A stretch of DNA of 64,000 nucleotides from Kribbella jejuensis (GTDB lineage: Bacteria; Actinomycetota; Actinomycetes; Propionibacteriales; Kribbellaceae). Positions 27,321-36,723 of the stretch are shown piece after piece. Location: positions 1,178,001 to 1,242,000 of the forward strand of contig NZ_VFMM01000001.1 in the NCBI RefSeq assembly GCF_006715085.1, written 5' to 3'. The notes beneath the pieces are model-generated. The model saw only the letters and a list, made by a program, of their open reading frames with translations, was not told the DNA's origin and did no database searches. A program made the position numbers and the translations under genes. Positions within the stretch are counted from its first letter, which is position 1, and every line of letters begins with the position of its first letter.

Positions 27321-28223
27321 GTGGAGTCGACGTACTGGCAGGACGTGATGGCCGCGGACTACGCGGTACCGCACGACCGTACGCTGACCGATCTCACCGA
27401 GGAACTGGTCCGCGGGCTGGCCAGCACCAACCCGCAGGTCCGCGACGCGCTCGCGTACCCGACGCTGGCCACCTGGCTCGAGCGCGGGGTGTACGACGAT
27501 CTGCTGCCCGGCTTCGGTGACGGCCTCTGCGCCGGACTGAACTACGGCCTCGGCGAGGACGGTACGGACACCGTGTTCCGGCGCTCGTTCACCGCGCTCA
27601 CACTGGCGGAGGTGATCCACCGCGACAACGCCGAGTTCCTCGTGCACGACGAGGTGGTGATGCGCTGGGGCGACCGGCTGGCCACCTGGCTGCTGCGCGA
27701 ACGCGACCTGCGCGGGTACGTCCAGGACTGCGGCTGGGCACATGCCGTTGCCCACGGCGCCGACGCGATCGGTGCGCTGGCACGCTCCCGGCACTGCGAC
27801 GCCGGCGTCCTGCGCGCACTGCTCGACGTACTCGCGGACCGGATCGTCAAGGAAACGCCGTACCGCTGGGTGCACGAGGAGCACGACCGGGTCGCGCACG
27901 CGGTGATGACGATCCTGCACCGGAACATGCTGACCAGCGACGAGCTCGAACGCTGGCTGAAGCCGATCGCCGCGACCGCCGGCCAGCAGCCGCTGATGCA
28001 CGAGACGCTGCCGGAGTGGCCGTCACCGAATGTCTTCAACGCCCGTGGTGTGCTGCACGTCCTGCTCAGCCAGCTGGCGATCGGTGTGAAGGGTTTCCCG
28101 ATCCCCGGCGACGACGAACTCTTCGGCCGCCCGATCGAGGCCCGCGCCGACATGCTGCTGATGCTCACCGAGGCGGTGCAGGCCTCGCAGCCCTACATCT
28201 ACCGCCCCGCGACGACTTCCTAG
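27321..28223 (+). CDS. DUF2785 family protein
   Basis: Soluble 300-residue, mostly helical protein starting at GTG 27321 after AAAGGATG. It matches DUF2785 in length and in the central histidine/aspartate-rich region (RGYVQDCGWAHAVAHGADAIGAL, read 130-153, and HEEHDRVAHAVMTIL). The conserved W-x-H-x-x-A-H-x-x-D pattern hints at metal binding, but no activity is established for this family. It is divergent from pdtaS and monocistronic as far as can be seen. Confidence 0.8.
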   Translation: MESTYWQDVMAADYAVPHDRTLTDLTEELVRGLASTNPQVRDALAYPTLATWLERGVYDDLLPGFGDGLCAGLNYGLGEDGTDTVFRRSFTALTLAEVIHRDNAEFLVHDEVVMRWGDRLATWLLRERDLRGYVQDCGWAHAVAHGADAIGALARSRHCDAGVLRALLDVLADRIVKETPYRWVHEEHDRVAHAVMTILHRNMLTSDELERWLKPIAATAGQQPLMHETLPEWPSPNVFNARGVLHVLLSQLAIGVKGFPIPGDDELFGRPIEARADMLLMLTEAVQASQPYIYRPATTS

Positions 28224-28303
28224 ACCTCTTCGCCGGCCTGTGCCTCGGGCAACGATGACCATGCCTTTTTCGTTATCCGGGCACGGCCTGTTGGTCTGGC
28301 CGC

Positions 28304-28315
28304 CCGTCCGGACGG
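28304..28315. promoter_or_regulatory. Twelve-base palindrome upstream of the DUF3311/symporter operon
   Basis: CCGTCCGGACGG, a perfect palindrome 48 bases before the GTG at 28363. It may be an operator for the symporter operon; GC-rich palindromes also occur by chance, so confidence is low. Confidence 0.3.
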
Positions 28316-28362
28316 ACGGTAGCGTGCTCCGGTGCGCCTGCTGTGTCCCGAGGAGGTTTGCA

Positions 28363-28629
28363 GTGTCCCGATTGTCCGCGGTCAAACCCGCGTACTGGAT
28401 CTCCGGAGTACTCCTGTTGGTGGCGATCGTCGTGCCCTTGCTGGTACCGACGTACGCCAAGAAGGACCCGCACCTGTGGGGGTTCCCCTTCTTCTACTGG
28501 TACCAGCTGCTCTGGGTGTTCCTGTCCGCCGTCCTGGTCAGTATCAGCTACCGCCTGGTCCGAGCCGAGGAGCGTAAGCGCCGCGCGGCCCAGGGACTCG
28601 GTGACCCCGAGAAGGAGGGTGACCAGTGA
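28363..28629 (+). CDS. DUF3311 small membrane protein, symporter partner
   Basis: An 88-residue protein with two transmembrane segments (about residues 10-26 and 40-60) joined by the characteristic short loop PLLVPTYAKKDPHLWGFPFFYWYQ. The start is GTG 28363 behind AGGAGG. DUF3311 genes typically precede sodium:solute symporter genes; here the stop overlaps the symporter start by four bases (GTGA), supporting a stable two-component transporter. Its exact role is unknown. Confidence 0.86.
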   Translation: MSRLSAVKPAYWISGVLLLVAIVVPLLVPTYAKKDPHLWGFPFFYWYQLLWVFLSAVLVSISYRLVRAEERKRRAAQGLGDPEKEGDQ

Positions 28630-30272
28630 ACACCAAGGTCGACTGGGTGCAGTTGATCATCGTCATCGTGATCTTCGCGGCCGTCACCGTGATGGGGTTC
28701 ATGGCGGCCCGCTGGCGGAGCGTCGGCCGGCTCGACAACCTCGACGAGTGGGGTCTGGGCGGCCGCGGTTTCGGTACGTTCATCACCTGGTTCCTGCTCG
28801 GTGGTGACCTGTACACGGCGTACACCTTCATCGCCGTACCGGCGGCCATGTACGCGACCGGTGCGATCAGCGGCTTCTTCGCGGTGCCGTACACGATCGT
28901 TGCCTACCCGATCGTGTTCATCTTCATGGCCCGGTTGTGGTCGGTCTCGCACCGGCACGGGTACGTGACGCCGGCCGACTTCGTCCAGGGCCGGTACGGC
29001 AGCAAGCTGCTCTCGCTGGCGGTGGCGCTCACGGGCATCCTTGCCCTGATGCCGTACATCGCGCTGCAGCTCGTCGGTATGCAGGCGGTCTTCGAGACGA
29101 TGGGCCTCGGCGGCAACAACACGCTGGCCAAGGACCTCCCGCTGCTGATCGCGTTCGCGGTGCTCGCGGCGTACACGTACTCGTCGGGTCTGCGGGCGCC
29201 GGCGATGATCGCGTTCGTCAAGGACTTCTTGATCTACGTGGTGATCCTGGTCGCGATCTTCTACCTACCGCACGTGCTCGGCGGCTGGGACGGGATCTTC
29301 AAGGCGGCCCAGGACAAGATGGCCAAGCCGAACCCGGTGACCGGCAAGCCGACCGGGTCGTTCATCCCCGGTGACGCGGGCTACGTGTCCTACTGGACGC
29401 TGGGTCTGGGTTCCGCGATGGCGCTGTTCATGTACCCGCACTCGGTGACGGCCGTGCTGTCGACCAAGACGCGGAACGTGGTACGGCGCAACGCGGCCAT
29501 CCTCCCGGCGTACTCGTTGCTGCTCGGGCTGCTCGCCCTGCTCGGCTTCATGGCGATCAAGGCGAACGTCAACGTGAAGGGCTTGGACGGGCTGGCGAAC
29601 CCGCAGCTGGCGATCCCGCGGCTGTTCGACCAGGAGTTCCCGTCCTGGTTCGCGGGGATCGCGTTCGCGGCGATCGCGGTCGGCGCGCTGGTGCCGGCGG
29701 CAATCATGTCGATCGCGGCGGCCAACCTGTTCACCCGCAACATCTACCGCGCGTTCATCAAGCCGGAGGCCACACCGTCCCAGGAGGCCAAGGTCTCCAA
29801 GCTCGCGTCCCTGCTGGTGAAGGTCGGCGCGCTGGTGTTCGTGCTCGCGATGGACAAGACGATCGCGCTGAACCTGCAGTTGCTCGGCGGGATCTGGATC
29901 CTGCAGACGTTCCCGGCGATCGTGGTCGGGCTGTACACCCGCTGGTTCCACAAGTACGCCCTGCTGATCGGCTGGGCGGTGGCGATGGTGTTCGGCACGA
30001 TCTCGGCGTACAACGTGGTGAACCCGGCGACCAAGAAGCACTTCGGTGGTTCGCTGGCGAAGATCCCGTTCACCGACACGCAGGCGTACATCGCGCTGAC
30101 CGCGTTCGTGCTGAACGTGATCGTGGTGATCGTGCTGACGCTGGTGTTCCGGGCCCTGAAGGTCGCGGACGGGCAGGACACGACGCACCCGTCGGACTAC
30201 GTCGCGGACCGGGGCGATCCCGGCGTCGCGGACGTGATCGACGACGGCGGGGCGGCCGCGGTCAAGCCGTAA
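28626..30272 (+). CDS. Sodium:solute symporter family transporter
   Basis: SSS-family permease of 548 residues with about thirteen transmembrane helices. Typical features are GLGGRGFGTFITWFLLGGDLYTAYTF (read 40-65), the sodium-site region GALVPAAIMSIAAANLFTRNIYRAF and the long tail with charged C-terminus. The pairing with DUF3311 suggests a monocarboxylate or amino-acid permease of the MctP type, with substrate unproven. A hairpin followed by T5 closes the operon. Confidence 0.92.
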   Translation: MNTKVDWVQLIIVIVIFAAVTVMGFMAARWRSVGRLDNLDEWGLGGRGFGTFITWFLLGGDLYTAYTFIAVPAAMYATGAISGFFAVPYTIVAYPIVFIFMARLWSVSHRHGYVTPADFVQGRYGSKLLSLAVALTGILALMPYIALQLVGMQAVFETMGLGGNNTLAKDLPLLIAFAVLAAYTYSSGLRAPAMIAFVKDFLIYVVILVAIFYLPHVLGGWDGIFKAAQDKMAKPNPVTGKPTGSFIPGDAGYVSYWTLGLGSAMALFMYPHSVTAVLSTKTRNVVRRNAAILPAYSLLLGLLALLGFMAIKANVNVKGLDGLANPQLAIPRLFDQEFPSWFAGIAFAAIAVGALVPAAIMSIAAANLFTRNIYRAFIKPEATPSQEAKVSKLASLLVKVGALVFVLAMDKTIALNLQLLGGIWILQTFPAIVVGLYTRWFHKYALLIGWAVAMVFGTISAYNVVNPATKKHFGGSLAKIPFTDTQAYIALTAFVLNVIVVIVLTLVFRALKVADGQDTTHPSDYVADRGDPGVADVIDDGGAAAVKP

Positions 30273-30280
30273 CTTCGCCG

Positions 30281-30320
30281 GTGGCGGCGGTCCGGTACCT
30301 CCGGGCCGCCGTCACTTTTT
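30281..30320 (+). terminator. Rho-independent terminator after the symporter gene
   Basis: GC-rich hairpin from GTGGCGGCGG to CCGCCGTCAC with CCGG/CCGG at the tip and one mismatch, followed by TTTTT. It begins nine bases after the symporter stop. Confidence 0.8.
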
Positions 30321-30390
30321 GCGGTTGAGTCGACACGCTGCGGGGTCAGCTTGCCCGGTTTCGGGCCGCTGATTCGGCAGAATCGCACCC

Positions 30391-31038
30391 GTGCTGCTGG
30401 TCCTCCTCGTCATGGTGCTCGCCGCCGGGGCGGCCCTCGCGACCGGCGGACGGTTCGGCCACCTGGCCGGCAACACGTTGACCGGCGTGCACTGGCTGGC
30501 CGCGGCCGCCATCGGCCAGCTGCTCGGCGCGGCCTTCGGCGGTACGGCGTACCCGGTCGGGTTGATCGGATCCGCGGTCTGCATCGCGGTCTTCTTGCGG
30601 CTGAACCTGAAGCACCCGGGCGTCGGCCTGCTCGCTCTAGGGTTCTTCAGCAACGCGCTCGTGGTTGCCCTGAACGGCGCGATGCCGGTGTCGCTGCAGG
30701 CGCTGCAACGCGCCGGCGTCGGCGATGCCCCGGTCACCGACGCGCGCCACGAACTTTCCCACGCCACGACCCACCTGCCCTGGCTCGGCGACGTCGTACC
30801 CGTGGCCCTTCCCGGCCTGGGTCAGGCGATCAGCCCGGGCGACGTACTGATCGCCGCCGGCGCCGGACTGCTGCTGTACGCCGGGATGGGCGCGAACGGC
30901 CGCGTACCGGCCACCACCGCACCGCTGTGGGCCGACCTCGAACCGTGCGCCGGAACTGCTGCGCTCCTGCAACTGTCCCCGAAAGCCGGCCGCGAACTCT
31001 CAGAACCTGAAGCCGCGCCCGACGACCCGGCGGAGTGA
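30391..31038 (+). CDS. DUF5317 family membrane protein
   Basis: Membrane protein of 215 residues starting at GTG 30391, with hydrophobic segments at about 1-18, 30-48, 55-72, 78-95 and 148-170. It fits the actinobacterial DUF5317 pattern of alternating helices and a central NGAMPVSLQAL motif. Its 3' end overlaps the 3' end of the convergent degenerate HD-domain gene by 39 bases. Function unknown. Confidence 0.72.
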   Translation: MLLVLLVMVLAAGAALATGGRFGHLAGNTLTGVHWLAAAAIGQLLGAAFGGTAYPVGLIGSAVCIAVFLRLNLKHPGVGLLALGFFSNALVVALNGAMPVSLQALQRAGVGDAPVTDARHELSHATTHLPWLGDVVPVALPGLGQAISPGDVLIAAGAGLLLYAGMGANGRVPATTAPLWADLEPCAGTAALLQLSPKAGRELSEPEAAPDDPAE

Positions 31039-32286
31039 CTCCACCACGACCGGGTCGTACTCCGCGCCGATACCCAGCCCGATCGACTCCATCGCCTTGT
31101 CCGGCGACTGCCCCGACCCTTCCCCCACCAACTGCTCGTATGCCAGCGCAACATTCACGATCCCGCTCTCCACCGGGATCGACGCGTCGTTGGCCCGCCC
31201 GTGCCGGTACGGATCGTTGGAGTGCCGGACGATCTCGGCCACATGATCCAGCACCCCCGACCGCTCGATCACCGCCGCCCCGATCTCCGCCGCCCGCTGC
31301 CGCTCCTCCCGGGTCCGCAACAACGAAGCCCCACCCGGACTGGGATCAGCCAACGCCAACTGCCCCACCCCCGACAACAAAGCCGCATACTCCAACGCCT
31401 CCATCCGCGAAGGCGTCAACCCCAGATCGTTGCCAATGGCTACTGCCAGCGCAGCCGTCCGCGCATTCTGCCCAGGACTGCTGAACCCGGCAATCTCCGT
31501 ACTCCGAGCCATCGACCGCACCGTCGTCCGATAAGTCCGCTGCGCCGAAGCAAACCGCCGAAACGCAAACTGCGTCAACAACAACGGCACCACAACCAAC
31601 GGCACAGCCCACAATCCGATGAGCGACGCGCCGGCGGCGAGCATCAGCCCCCCGATTCCCATGGCCATACCGATGCGCCCCATCATGACCAGTTCGTCGC
31701 GGAGCGCGGCCGGGAACGGGCGGTTGTACCTCTCGGTTGCCTGACCTGCACCGACCAGCGCATCGACGACGCCCGCGCTCAGGACCGCCAGGAGCATCGC
31801 TGCGACCAGGACGACCGCGCGCTGAAGAGAGCCGTCCCAGCTGAAACGGTCCGGCAGTACTCCCTCGAAGACGGCGGCGGCACACGCCACCGAGATAACC
31901 CGGCGGAAGGACACGACCGGATCCCACGGCAGGCCCGCGAGCGCACGCGGCACGATCCCCGCCAGGGTGGCGATCCACGTGACGGCAACCACTTGGGCGA
32001 TCCCCGGGGGAAGACCCACCTCGGTGCCACGAAGGGTCGCGTACCCCAGGGCGGCGCTGGTGGCGATCGGCGCCCGGTTGCGACTGCCGTCCACCCGGAA
32101 CTGAACCATCTCGCCGACCGCGATCAGTGCGCCGAACAGCGCGGCGAACGACCACTCGACCACCCCGTGCCGAGCTGTCATCACCAGGGACAACAGTCCG
32201 AGGCAGGAGCCGGCCAGCAGGATGACGGTCCCGCTGCCCAAACCTCTCGTCTCGAACCAGGCTTCTTGACTCGGTGCGGCACTCAT
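31000..32286 (-). CDS. Membrane protein with degenerate HD-GYP-like domain
   Basis: A 428-residue protein with about eight hydrophobic segments in residues 20-260, then a domain aligning with HD-GYP phosphodiesterases but without catalytic residues. The expected GHSERV histidine is GQNARTAALA, the LLHDVGKVG core is LLSGVGQLA (HD replaced by SG), and the HHEKYDGTGYP motif is RHSNDPYRHGR. It is therefore probably catalytically dead and regulatory. Its ATG overlaps the stop of the intact HD-GYP gene (ATGA), so both are made together and may interact. Confidence 0.8.
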   Translation of the reverse strand: MSAAPSQEAWFETRGLGSGTVILLAGSCLGLLSLVMTARHGVVEWSFAALFGALIAVGEMVQFRVDGSRNRAPIATSAALGYATLRGTEVGLPPGIAQVVAVTWIATLAGIVPRALAGLPWDPVVSFRRVISVACAAAVFEGVLPDRFSWDGSLQRAVVLVAAMLLAVLSAGVVDALVGAGQATERYNRPFPAALRDELVMMGRIGMAMGIGGLMLAAGASLIGLWAVPLVVVPLLLTQFAFRRFASAQRTYRTTVRSMARSTEIAGFSSPGQNARTAALAVAIGNDLGLTPSRMEALEYAALLSGVGQLALADPSPGGASLLRTREERQRAAEIGAAVIERSGVLDHVAEIVRHSNDPYRHGRANDASIPVESGIVNVALAYEQLVGEGSGQSPDKAMESIGLGIGAEYDPVVVESLRRVVGRGFRF

Positions 32287-33632
32287 GAGGGTCCCGCCGC
32301 CGAACCAGAAGCGCCGCCACCGCTTCCGAGGCTCAGGTCGTCGTGGTCGATGCTTGCCGCGATCTGCCGGTCGGGGGCCGGCTGCTCCGTGGCGGCAGCC
32401 ATCCAGCCCCGGGTACGGATCACCTGGACGAACGCATCCACCAACGCCGGATCGAAATGAGTGTGGCGATCCTGCTCCAGGATCGCGAGCGTTTCGTCGA
32501 CGCTGCGGGCCGGGCGGTAGGAACGTGTTGACGTCAGACTGTCGAAGGCGTCGACGATGCCGATGATCCTGGCGAAGTACGGTATCGAGGTTCCGCTCAG
32601 CCCGGCCGGATACCCAGTGCCGTCGTACTTCTCGTGATGGTGCAGGACCGCCGATTTCACCTCTTCCAGGAACGGGATGTTGCCGATCAGTTCGACTCCA
32701 CGGGCGGGGTGCAGCCTGATCGCGTCCATCTCGCTGTCGTCCAGGCGCCCGGGCTTGCGGATGATCCGGGTCGGTACGCCGACCTTTCCGACATCATGCA
32801 GCAGGCCGGCGTGTTCGAGTGCCTGCTGGCGGTCGTCCGGGAGCCTGAGGTGACGACCAAGCATCCCTACGCCGGTGCTGACACGCTCCGAGTGGCCCCG
32901 GGTGTAGAGGTCTTTTGTCTCGATGATCTCGATGAAGGCTCGCATCGTGGCCGCCTGTGCGCTCCGCTCCGCCTCGTACTGCTGCATCGCCCAGCGCGCG
33001 AGCGCCAGCGGAACCAGGATCAGCAGGCTGGCGAGCGGACCTAGGCCACCGAGCCAGGTGACCGCGAGCAGCAGGCCGAGACATCCGTAGCCGAGCATCG
33101 GCACAAAGGTCGGAGCGACCGCACGAGTGATGAAGTCGATCGGCCGGATCCGGCCCTCGATCCAGATGACGAGGCAGACAAGACTCGCATTGACGAGTTG
33201 GTGCGCGGCGGTCGCGGCGACACCACCGAGGATCATCCGCGGCACCGAGTCGAGGGCAGGATCCCCGATCGGTGCGCCGACCAGTGTGTATGCGAGCCCA
33301 CCAGCGGCGGTGGCGGGTACCCGGTATGCACAGTTGAAGACCTTGCGGATCAGCGGAACCCGCGAGCGCGTTTGCGCGACATATCCGAAGATCGAGGCAA
33401 CGGTTGCGATCCACGGACCTGCCAGGACGAAAACCGCGGTCAGGACGACGGAGTCGAGGGTCATCTGATGGTCGCGGGTGAGTCCGAACTTAAAGAAGCC
33501 GGCCAGCAGCATCAGGACACAGAAACCGACGAGACGCCAGTAGTCGTCGATACGGCTGATCGACAGAGCGACCAGGAACAGCGCCAGCACCACCGTCACG
33601 GACACCGTGACGCGCAGCACCACGGTTCTCAT
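32283..33632 (-). CDS. HD-GYP cyclic-di-GMP phosphodiesterase, membrane-bound
   Basis: A 449-residue protein with an N-terminal membrane region of about seven helices (residues 5-215), resembling MASE-type sensors, and a C-terminal HD-GYP domain. The metal and catalytic motifs are present: GHSERVS, LLHDVGKVGVP, HPARGVELI and HHHEKYDGTGYPAGL. It should hydrolyse cyclic di-GMP (or related dinucleotides). It is the first gene of a two-gene leftward operon with its degenerate paralogue. Confidence 0.9.
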   Translation of the reverse strand: MRTVVLRVTVSVTVVLALFLVALSISRIDDYWRLVGFCVLMLLAGFFKFGLTRDHQMTLDSVVLTAVFVLAGPWIATVASIFGYVAQTRSRVPLIRKVFNCAYRVPATAAGGLAYTLVGAPIGDPALDSVPRMILGGVAATAAHQLVNASLVCLVIWIEGRIRPIDFITRAVAPTFVPMLGYGCLGLLLAVTWLGGLGPLASLLILVPLALARWAMQQYEAERSAQAATMRAFIEIIETKDLYTRGHSERVSTGVGMLGRHLRLPDDRQQALEHAGLLHDVGKVGVPTRIIRKPGRLDDSEMDAIRLHPARGVELIGNIPFLEEVKSAVLHHHEKYDGTGYPAGLSGTSIPYFARIIGIVDAFDSLTSTRSYRPARSVDETLAILEQDRHTHFDPALVDAFVQVIRTRGWMAAATEQPAPDRQIAASIDHDDLSLGSGGGASGSAAGPS

Positions 33633-33912
33633 GAGGCAGCCTGCCAGCGCATGGCCACAAGTATGCCGCTACCACTCCCAGGAATCAGCAGTCATTCTCC
33701 GCTCACCTCCGATCAGCGGTCGCAGTCTTACGCCCGTCTGCTGACGGAGCGTAGGGGGGCAGACAGCACATCGCTGACTCTTCTAAATTTTGCTCATCCC
33801 ACACACGCCGAAACACTGTAAGCCCAACCGTGACCCGCCGGGACCATGTGAACAGCCGGGGCATGATATGAGAGACTGTGACTCTTTGCAGTTGTTACAA
33901 GGAGGCTTTGGA

Positions 33913-33987
33913 ATGGGAAAGACCGGCCGCAAGCGCCGTGCACGCAAGAAGAAGGGCGCTAACCACGGCAAGCGCCCGAACGCCTGA
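33913..33987 (+). CDS. Ribosomal protein bL37 (24 residues)
   Basis: Very small, very basic protein: MGKTGRKRRARKKKG followed by ANHGKRPNA. It matches the actinobacteria-specific large-subunit protein bL37 first seen in mycobacterial ribosome structures, especially the C-terminal ANHGKRPNA; the assignment is from memory of that sequence. A near-perfect Shine-Dalgarno AAGGAGGC precedes the ATG, and a terminator follows 23 bases after the stop, so this is a single-gene, well-expressed unit. The roughly 280-base interval before it holds an AT-rich patch near 33780-33800 but no gene. Confidence 0.85.
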   Translation: MGKTGRKRRARKKKGANHGKRPNA

Positions 33988-34010
33988 CCAAGGCGGCTAC
34001 AGACAGCGAG

Positions 34011-34036
34011 GACCTCGGAGAAATCCGGGGTCTTTG
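34011..34036 (+). terminator. Terminator after bL37
   Basis: Stem GACCTCGG / CCGGGGTC (one G-U pair) with loop AGAAAT, followed by TTTGCGATTT. It closes the bL37 transcript. The 200 bases that follow are AT-rich up to 34130 and probably carry the promoter of the STAND regulator gene. Confidence 0.75.
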
Positions 34037-34243
34037 CGATTTGGTCACAGCTTTACAGCAGACCAGCTATCTCAGAGGTTTGTATTCGGAGAGTTTCCGC
34101 CCGCATACCGAATGCTATATTTCAAACGTTCGTTGGGTACCTGTGGACAACCGCCAGCGCTCGTCGGCGGATCACCCTAGAGTTGGGTCCGGAAGTTTCC
34201 GGTACTGACCGATATCGGGCCTGGATCCGAGGAGGGTGAAGCA

Positions 34244-36712
34244 GTGAGCGAGCCGGCGGCGCCGACCCTGAGCGAGCTGCTGCGCACCTTCCGTATCCGC
34301 GCCGGCCTCACCCAGGCCGCCCTCGCCGAACGCGCCCGCCTCAGCGAACAAGCCATCAGCGTCCTCGAACGCGGCACCCGCAGCCGTCCGCGCGCGGACA
34401 CCATCGCCGCCCTCATCCAAGCGCTCGCACTGACACCCACCGAAGCCGACCAGTTCCGCACCGTTGCCCGCGGCAAACTCGGCACCCCGCGAACCGCGCC
34501 GAGGGACGCGGCGACCGACCAGGTGCCGACGCCATGGCAACTACCTCCGGCCGCCCCCGACTTCACCGGCCGTGCAGCTCAACTCGACGCGATCCTTGCG
34601 GTACTTCGCGATTCGAGCGGTGACGGCGCCGCGACTGTGGGTCTTGTGACCATCACCGGCATGGGCGGAATCGGCAAGACCACGTTGGCCGTCCAGGCCG
34701 CGCACAAGCTCGCCGCCAGCTACCCCGACGGCCACCTCTACCTGAACCTGCGCGGTTACGGACCGGGTGTACCGGTGTCCCCCATCGACGCCCAACGCCA
34801 TCTGCTGCGATCGCTCGGATCCGACGTCAGCTCGATCCCCGACGACGTCGACGAGGCCACCGCCCTGCTTCGCTCCCAGCTGGCCGGCAAACGCGTGCTC
34901 CTGCTCCTGGACAATGCCGCGGACGCCGCTCAGGTCCTGCCGTTGCTGCCCGGCCACGCGGGCTCCGCCGCGATCATCACCAGCCGGGGTTCCCTGGCCA
35001 ACCTCCACGGCGCCAGGCAGATCCTCCTCGACGCCCTGTCGGAGTCGGAGTCCGTCGACCTCCTCGCCGGCGTCATCGGCCCGACTCGAGTCGCCGCCGA
35101 ACCCGACGCGACCCGAACCCTGGCCGCTTACTCCGGCTGCCTGCCGTTGGCAATCCGCCTGGTCGGCGGCCGCCTCGCCACCCGCCCGACCTGGCCCATC
35201 CAGCACTTCGTCGAACTCTTACAGGACGAAGAGCGCCGACTCGACAGCCTCGGCTCCGACGAAATGGGGGTCCGAGCCAGCATCGCCAGCTCGGTGCAGT
35301 TCTTGGAGAACAGCGACCGCGAGCTCGACCGGCAGGCCGCCGCCGCATTGCCATGGCTGGCGATCCCGGACGGTTCCGACCTCACCACGGCCGTCGCCGG
35401 CGCGCTGCTGCAACTTCCACTCCGACGGGCGGACGCGATCGTCGAACGCCTGGTCGACCTCAACCTCCTGGAATCCGTTGCGCCGGACCGCTATCGATTC
35501 CATGACCTGATCCGTGCGTACGGCCGAGAAGTCGCTGAGCAGAGGCTATCCCTGACTGAGCGTGATGGAGCCTTGGCCCGAGTTCTCCAGCTCTACACGG
35601 AGGCTGCTTGGGTCTGCCACGGCTTTGCACATCCGACCAGCCCACGGCTATCGCTGGCGACTGTTGGCGGCAGCGCACTCCTGCCGGTCTTCAGCGGCCG
35701 GGATTCGGTCGTGCGCTGGCTGGACGCGGAGCAGCGGAACCTCATGGACCGCGTCAGGCAGGCGCGGCAGTCGAGCCTGGCAAACAGCGTTCTGCTCGCG
35801 GAGCTGCCACTCGCCCTCTTCAGCTATCACGAATCACGGATGCGCTGGCAGGAGATGCGTGAATTGGGCGCGGGGGCGGTCACGATCGCCGTGCAGCACG
35901 ACCGCCCTGCGACCGCCGCCTGGTTGCAGCACGATAGTGCCATCCCCGACGCCGAGACCGGTGTCAACGGAGCAGCGATCGACAGCATCCGCGTCGCTCT
36001 GCAGATGTTCTCGGCCATCGACGATCCCTTCGGCCAGGCACGCTGCTGCTCATCGCTCGCATACCTGCTAGGTCTTGACGGACAAATCGATGATGCCCTG
36101 GCCTACGGACGGATGGCCCTGGCGCTAAGCCGTACGATTCAAGACCCCACGCTGGAAGGCGTCGCGCTCACTGCGGTCGGCGTACTCTACGACCGCACGG
36201 GCGACTTCGAGCGCGCCGACGAAGCCTTTGCCCAGGGCATCGGCCTCGCGGAACAGGCCAAGGACACTCGAGCAACTTTCAGACGGTGCATGAACGCGGC
36301 CTTCGCCCATGCGCAGGTTGGTCGCCACAGCGAGGCTGAAGACATGGCAGTACGCGGTCTACACGTAATAGAGCAAGCAGGTGACGGGTCGTTCCTCGGC
36401 GAGGGCCAGCACATGCTTGCCATCATCTACGCGGCGAGCGGCGACCTCAGCAGAGCCGCCGCTCACATTGACTCTGGTCTTCAAATGGCCCGCGCTTCCC
36501 ACGACGGGCTCCGGGAAGGACGGCTGTACATCGAACTCGCCCGAATCAACGCAGCGCGCGGCGAACAGGACGCCGCAGCGCAGCAACTCGACCTCGCGTT
36601 GACGTTGCTTCGAAATGCACCCGAGGTTTACCTGACGGACGCCCGCCAACTACTCGAGAAAATCCGCCGCAACGAGAACGACGGCTATCAGTTCGCGAAC
36701 TACCCGCTCTGA
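34244..36712 (+). CDS. XRE-NB-ARC-TPR (STAND) transcriptional regulator
   Basis: An 822-residue regulator starting at GTG 34244 behind GAGGAGGG. An N-terminal XRE helix-turn-helix (LSELLRTFRIRAGLTQAALAERARLSEQAISVLERG, read 5-40) precedes an NB-ARC STAND ATPase with Walker A TGMGGIGKTTLA, Walker B LLLLDNAA, GSAAIITSR and the GLPL-like GCLPLAIRL. The C-terminal third is TPR repeats (AYGRMALALSRTIQDPTLEGVALTAVG). This architecture resembles actinobacterial AfsR-like regulators without the BTAD domain. The TPR part is slightly lower in G+C and shows relatively diverged codon use. The target and ligand are unknown. Confidence 0.9.
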   Translation: MSEPAAPTLSELLRTFRIRAGLTQAALAERARLSEQAISVLERGTRSRPRADTIAALIQALALTPTEADQFRTVARGKLGTPRTAPRDAATDQVPTPWQLPPAAPDFTGRAAQLDAILAVLRDSSGDGAATVGLVTITGMGGIGKTTLAVQAAHKLAASYPDGHLYLNLRGYGPGVPVSPIDAQRHLLRSLGSDVSSIPDDVDEATALLRSQLAGKRVLLLLDNAADAAQVLPLLPGHAGSAAIITSRGSLANLHGARQILLDALSESESVDLLAGVIGPTRVAAEPDATRTLAAYSGCLPLAIRLVGGRLATRPTWPIQHFVELLQDEERRLDSLGSDEMGVRASIASSVQFLENSDRELDRQAAAALPWLAIPDGSDLTTAVAGALLQLPLRRADAIVERLVDLNLLESVAPDRYRFHDLIRAYGREVAEQRLSLTERDGALARVLQLYTEAAWVCHGFAHPTSPRLSLATVGGSALLPVFSGRDSVVRWLDAEQRNLMDRVRQARQSSLANSVLLAELPLALFSYHESRMRWQEMRELGAGAVTIAVQHDRPATAAWLQHDSAIPDAETGVNGAAIDSIRVALQMFSAIDDPFGQARCCSSLAYLLGLDGQIDDALAYGRMALALSRTIQDPTLEGVALTAVGVLYDRTGDFERADEAFAQGIGLAEQAKDTRATFRRCMNAAFAHAQVGRHSEAEDMAVRGLHVIEQAGDGSFLGEGQHMLAIIYAASGDLSRAAAHIDSGLQMARASHDGLREGRLYIELARINAARGEQDAAAQQLDLALTLLRNAPEVYLTDARQLLEKIRRNENDGYQFANYPL

Positions 36713-36723
36713 CCTACGCCTGA

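Noticed and set aside
30391..32286. Convergent overlap of 39 bases as evidence that one gene is false
   Set aside because: Both genes show family-level features and good codon use up to the ends, so a true overlap is more likely.
33633..33912. Additional small genes upstream of bL37
   Set aside because: Open frames here lack ribosome sites and recognisable sequence; only AT-rich promoter-like DNA is seen.
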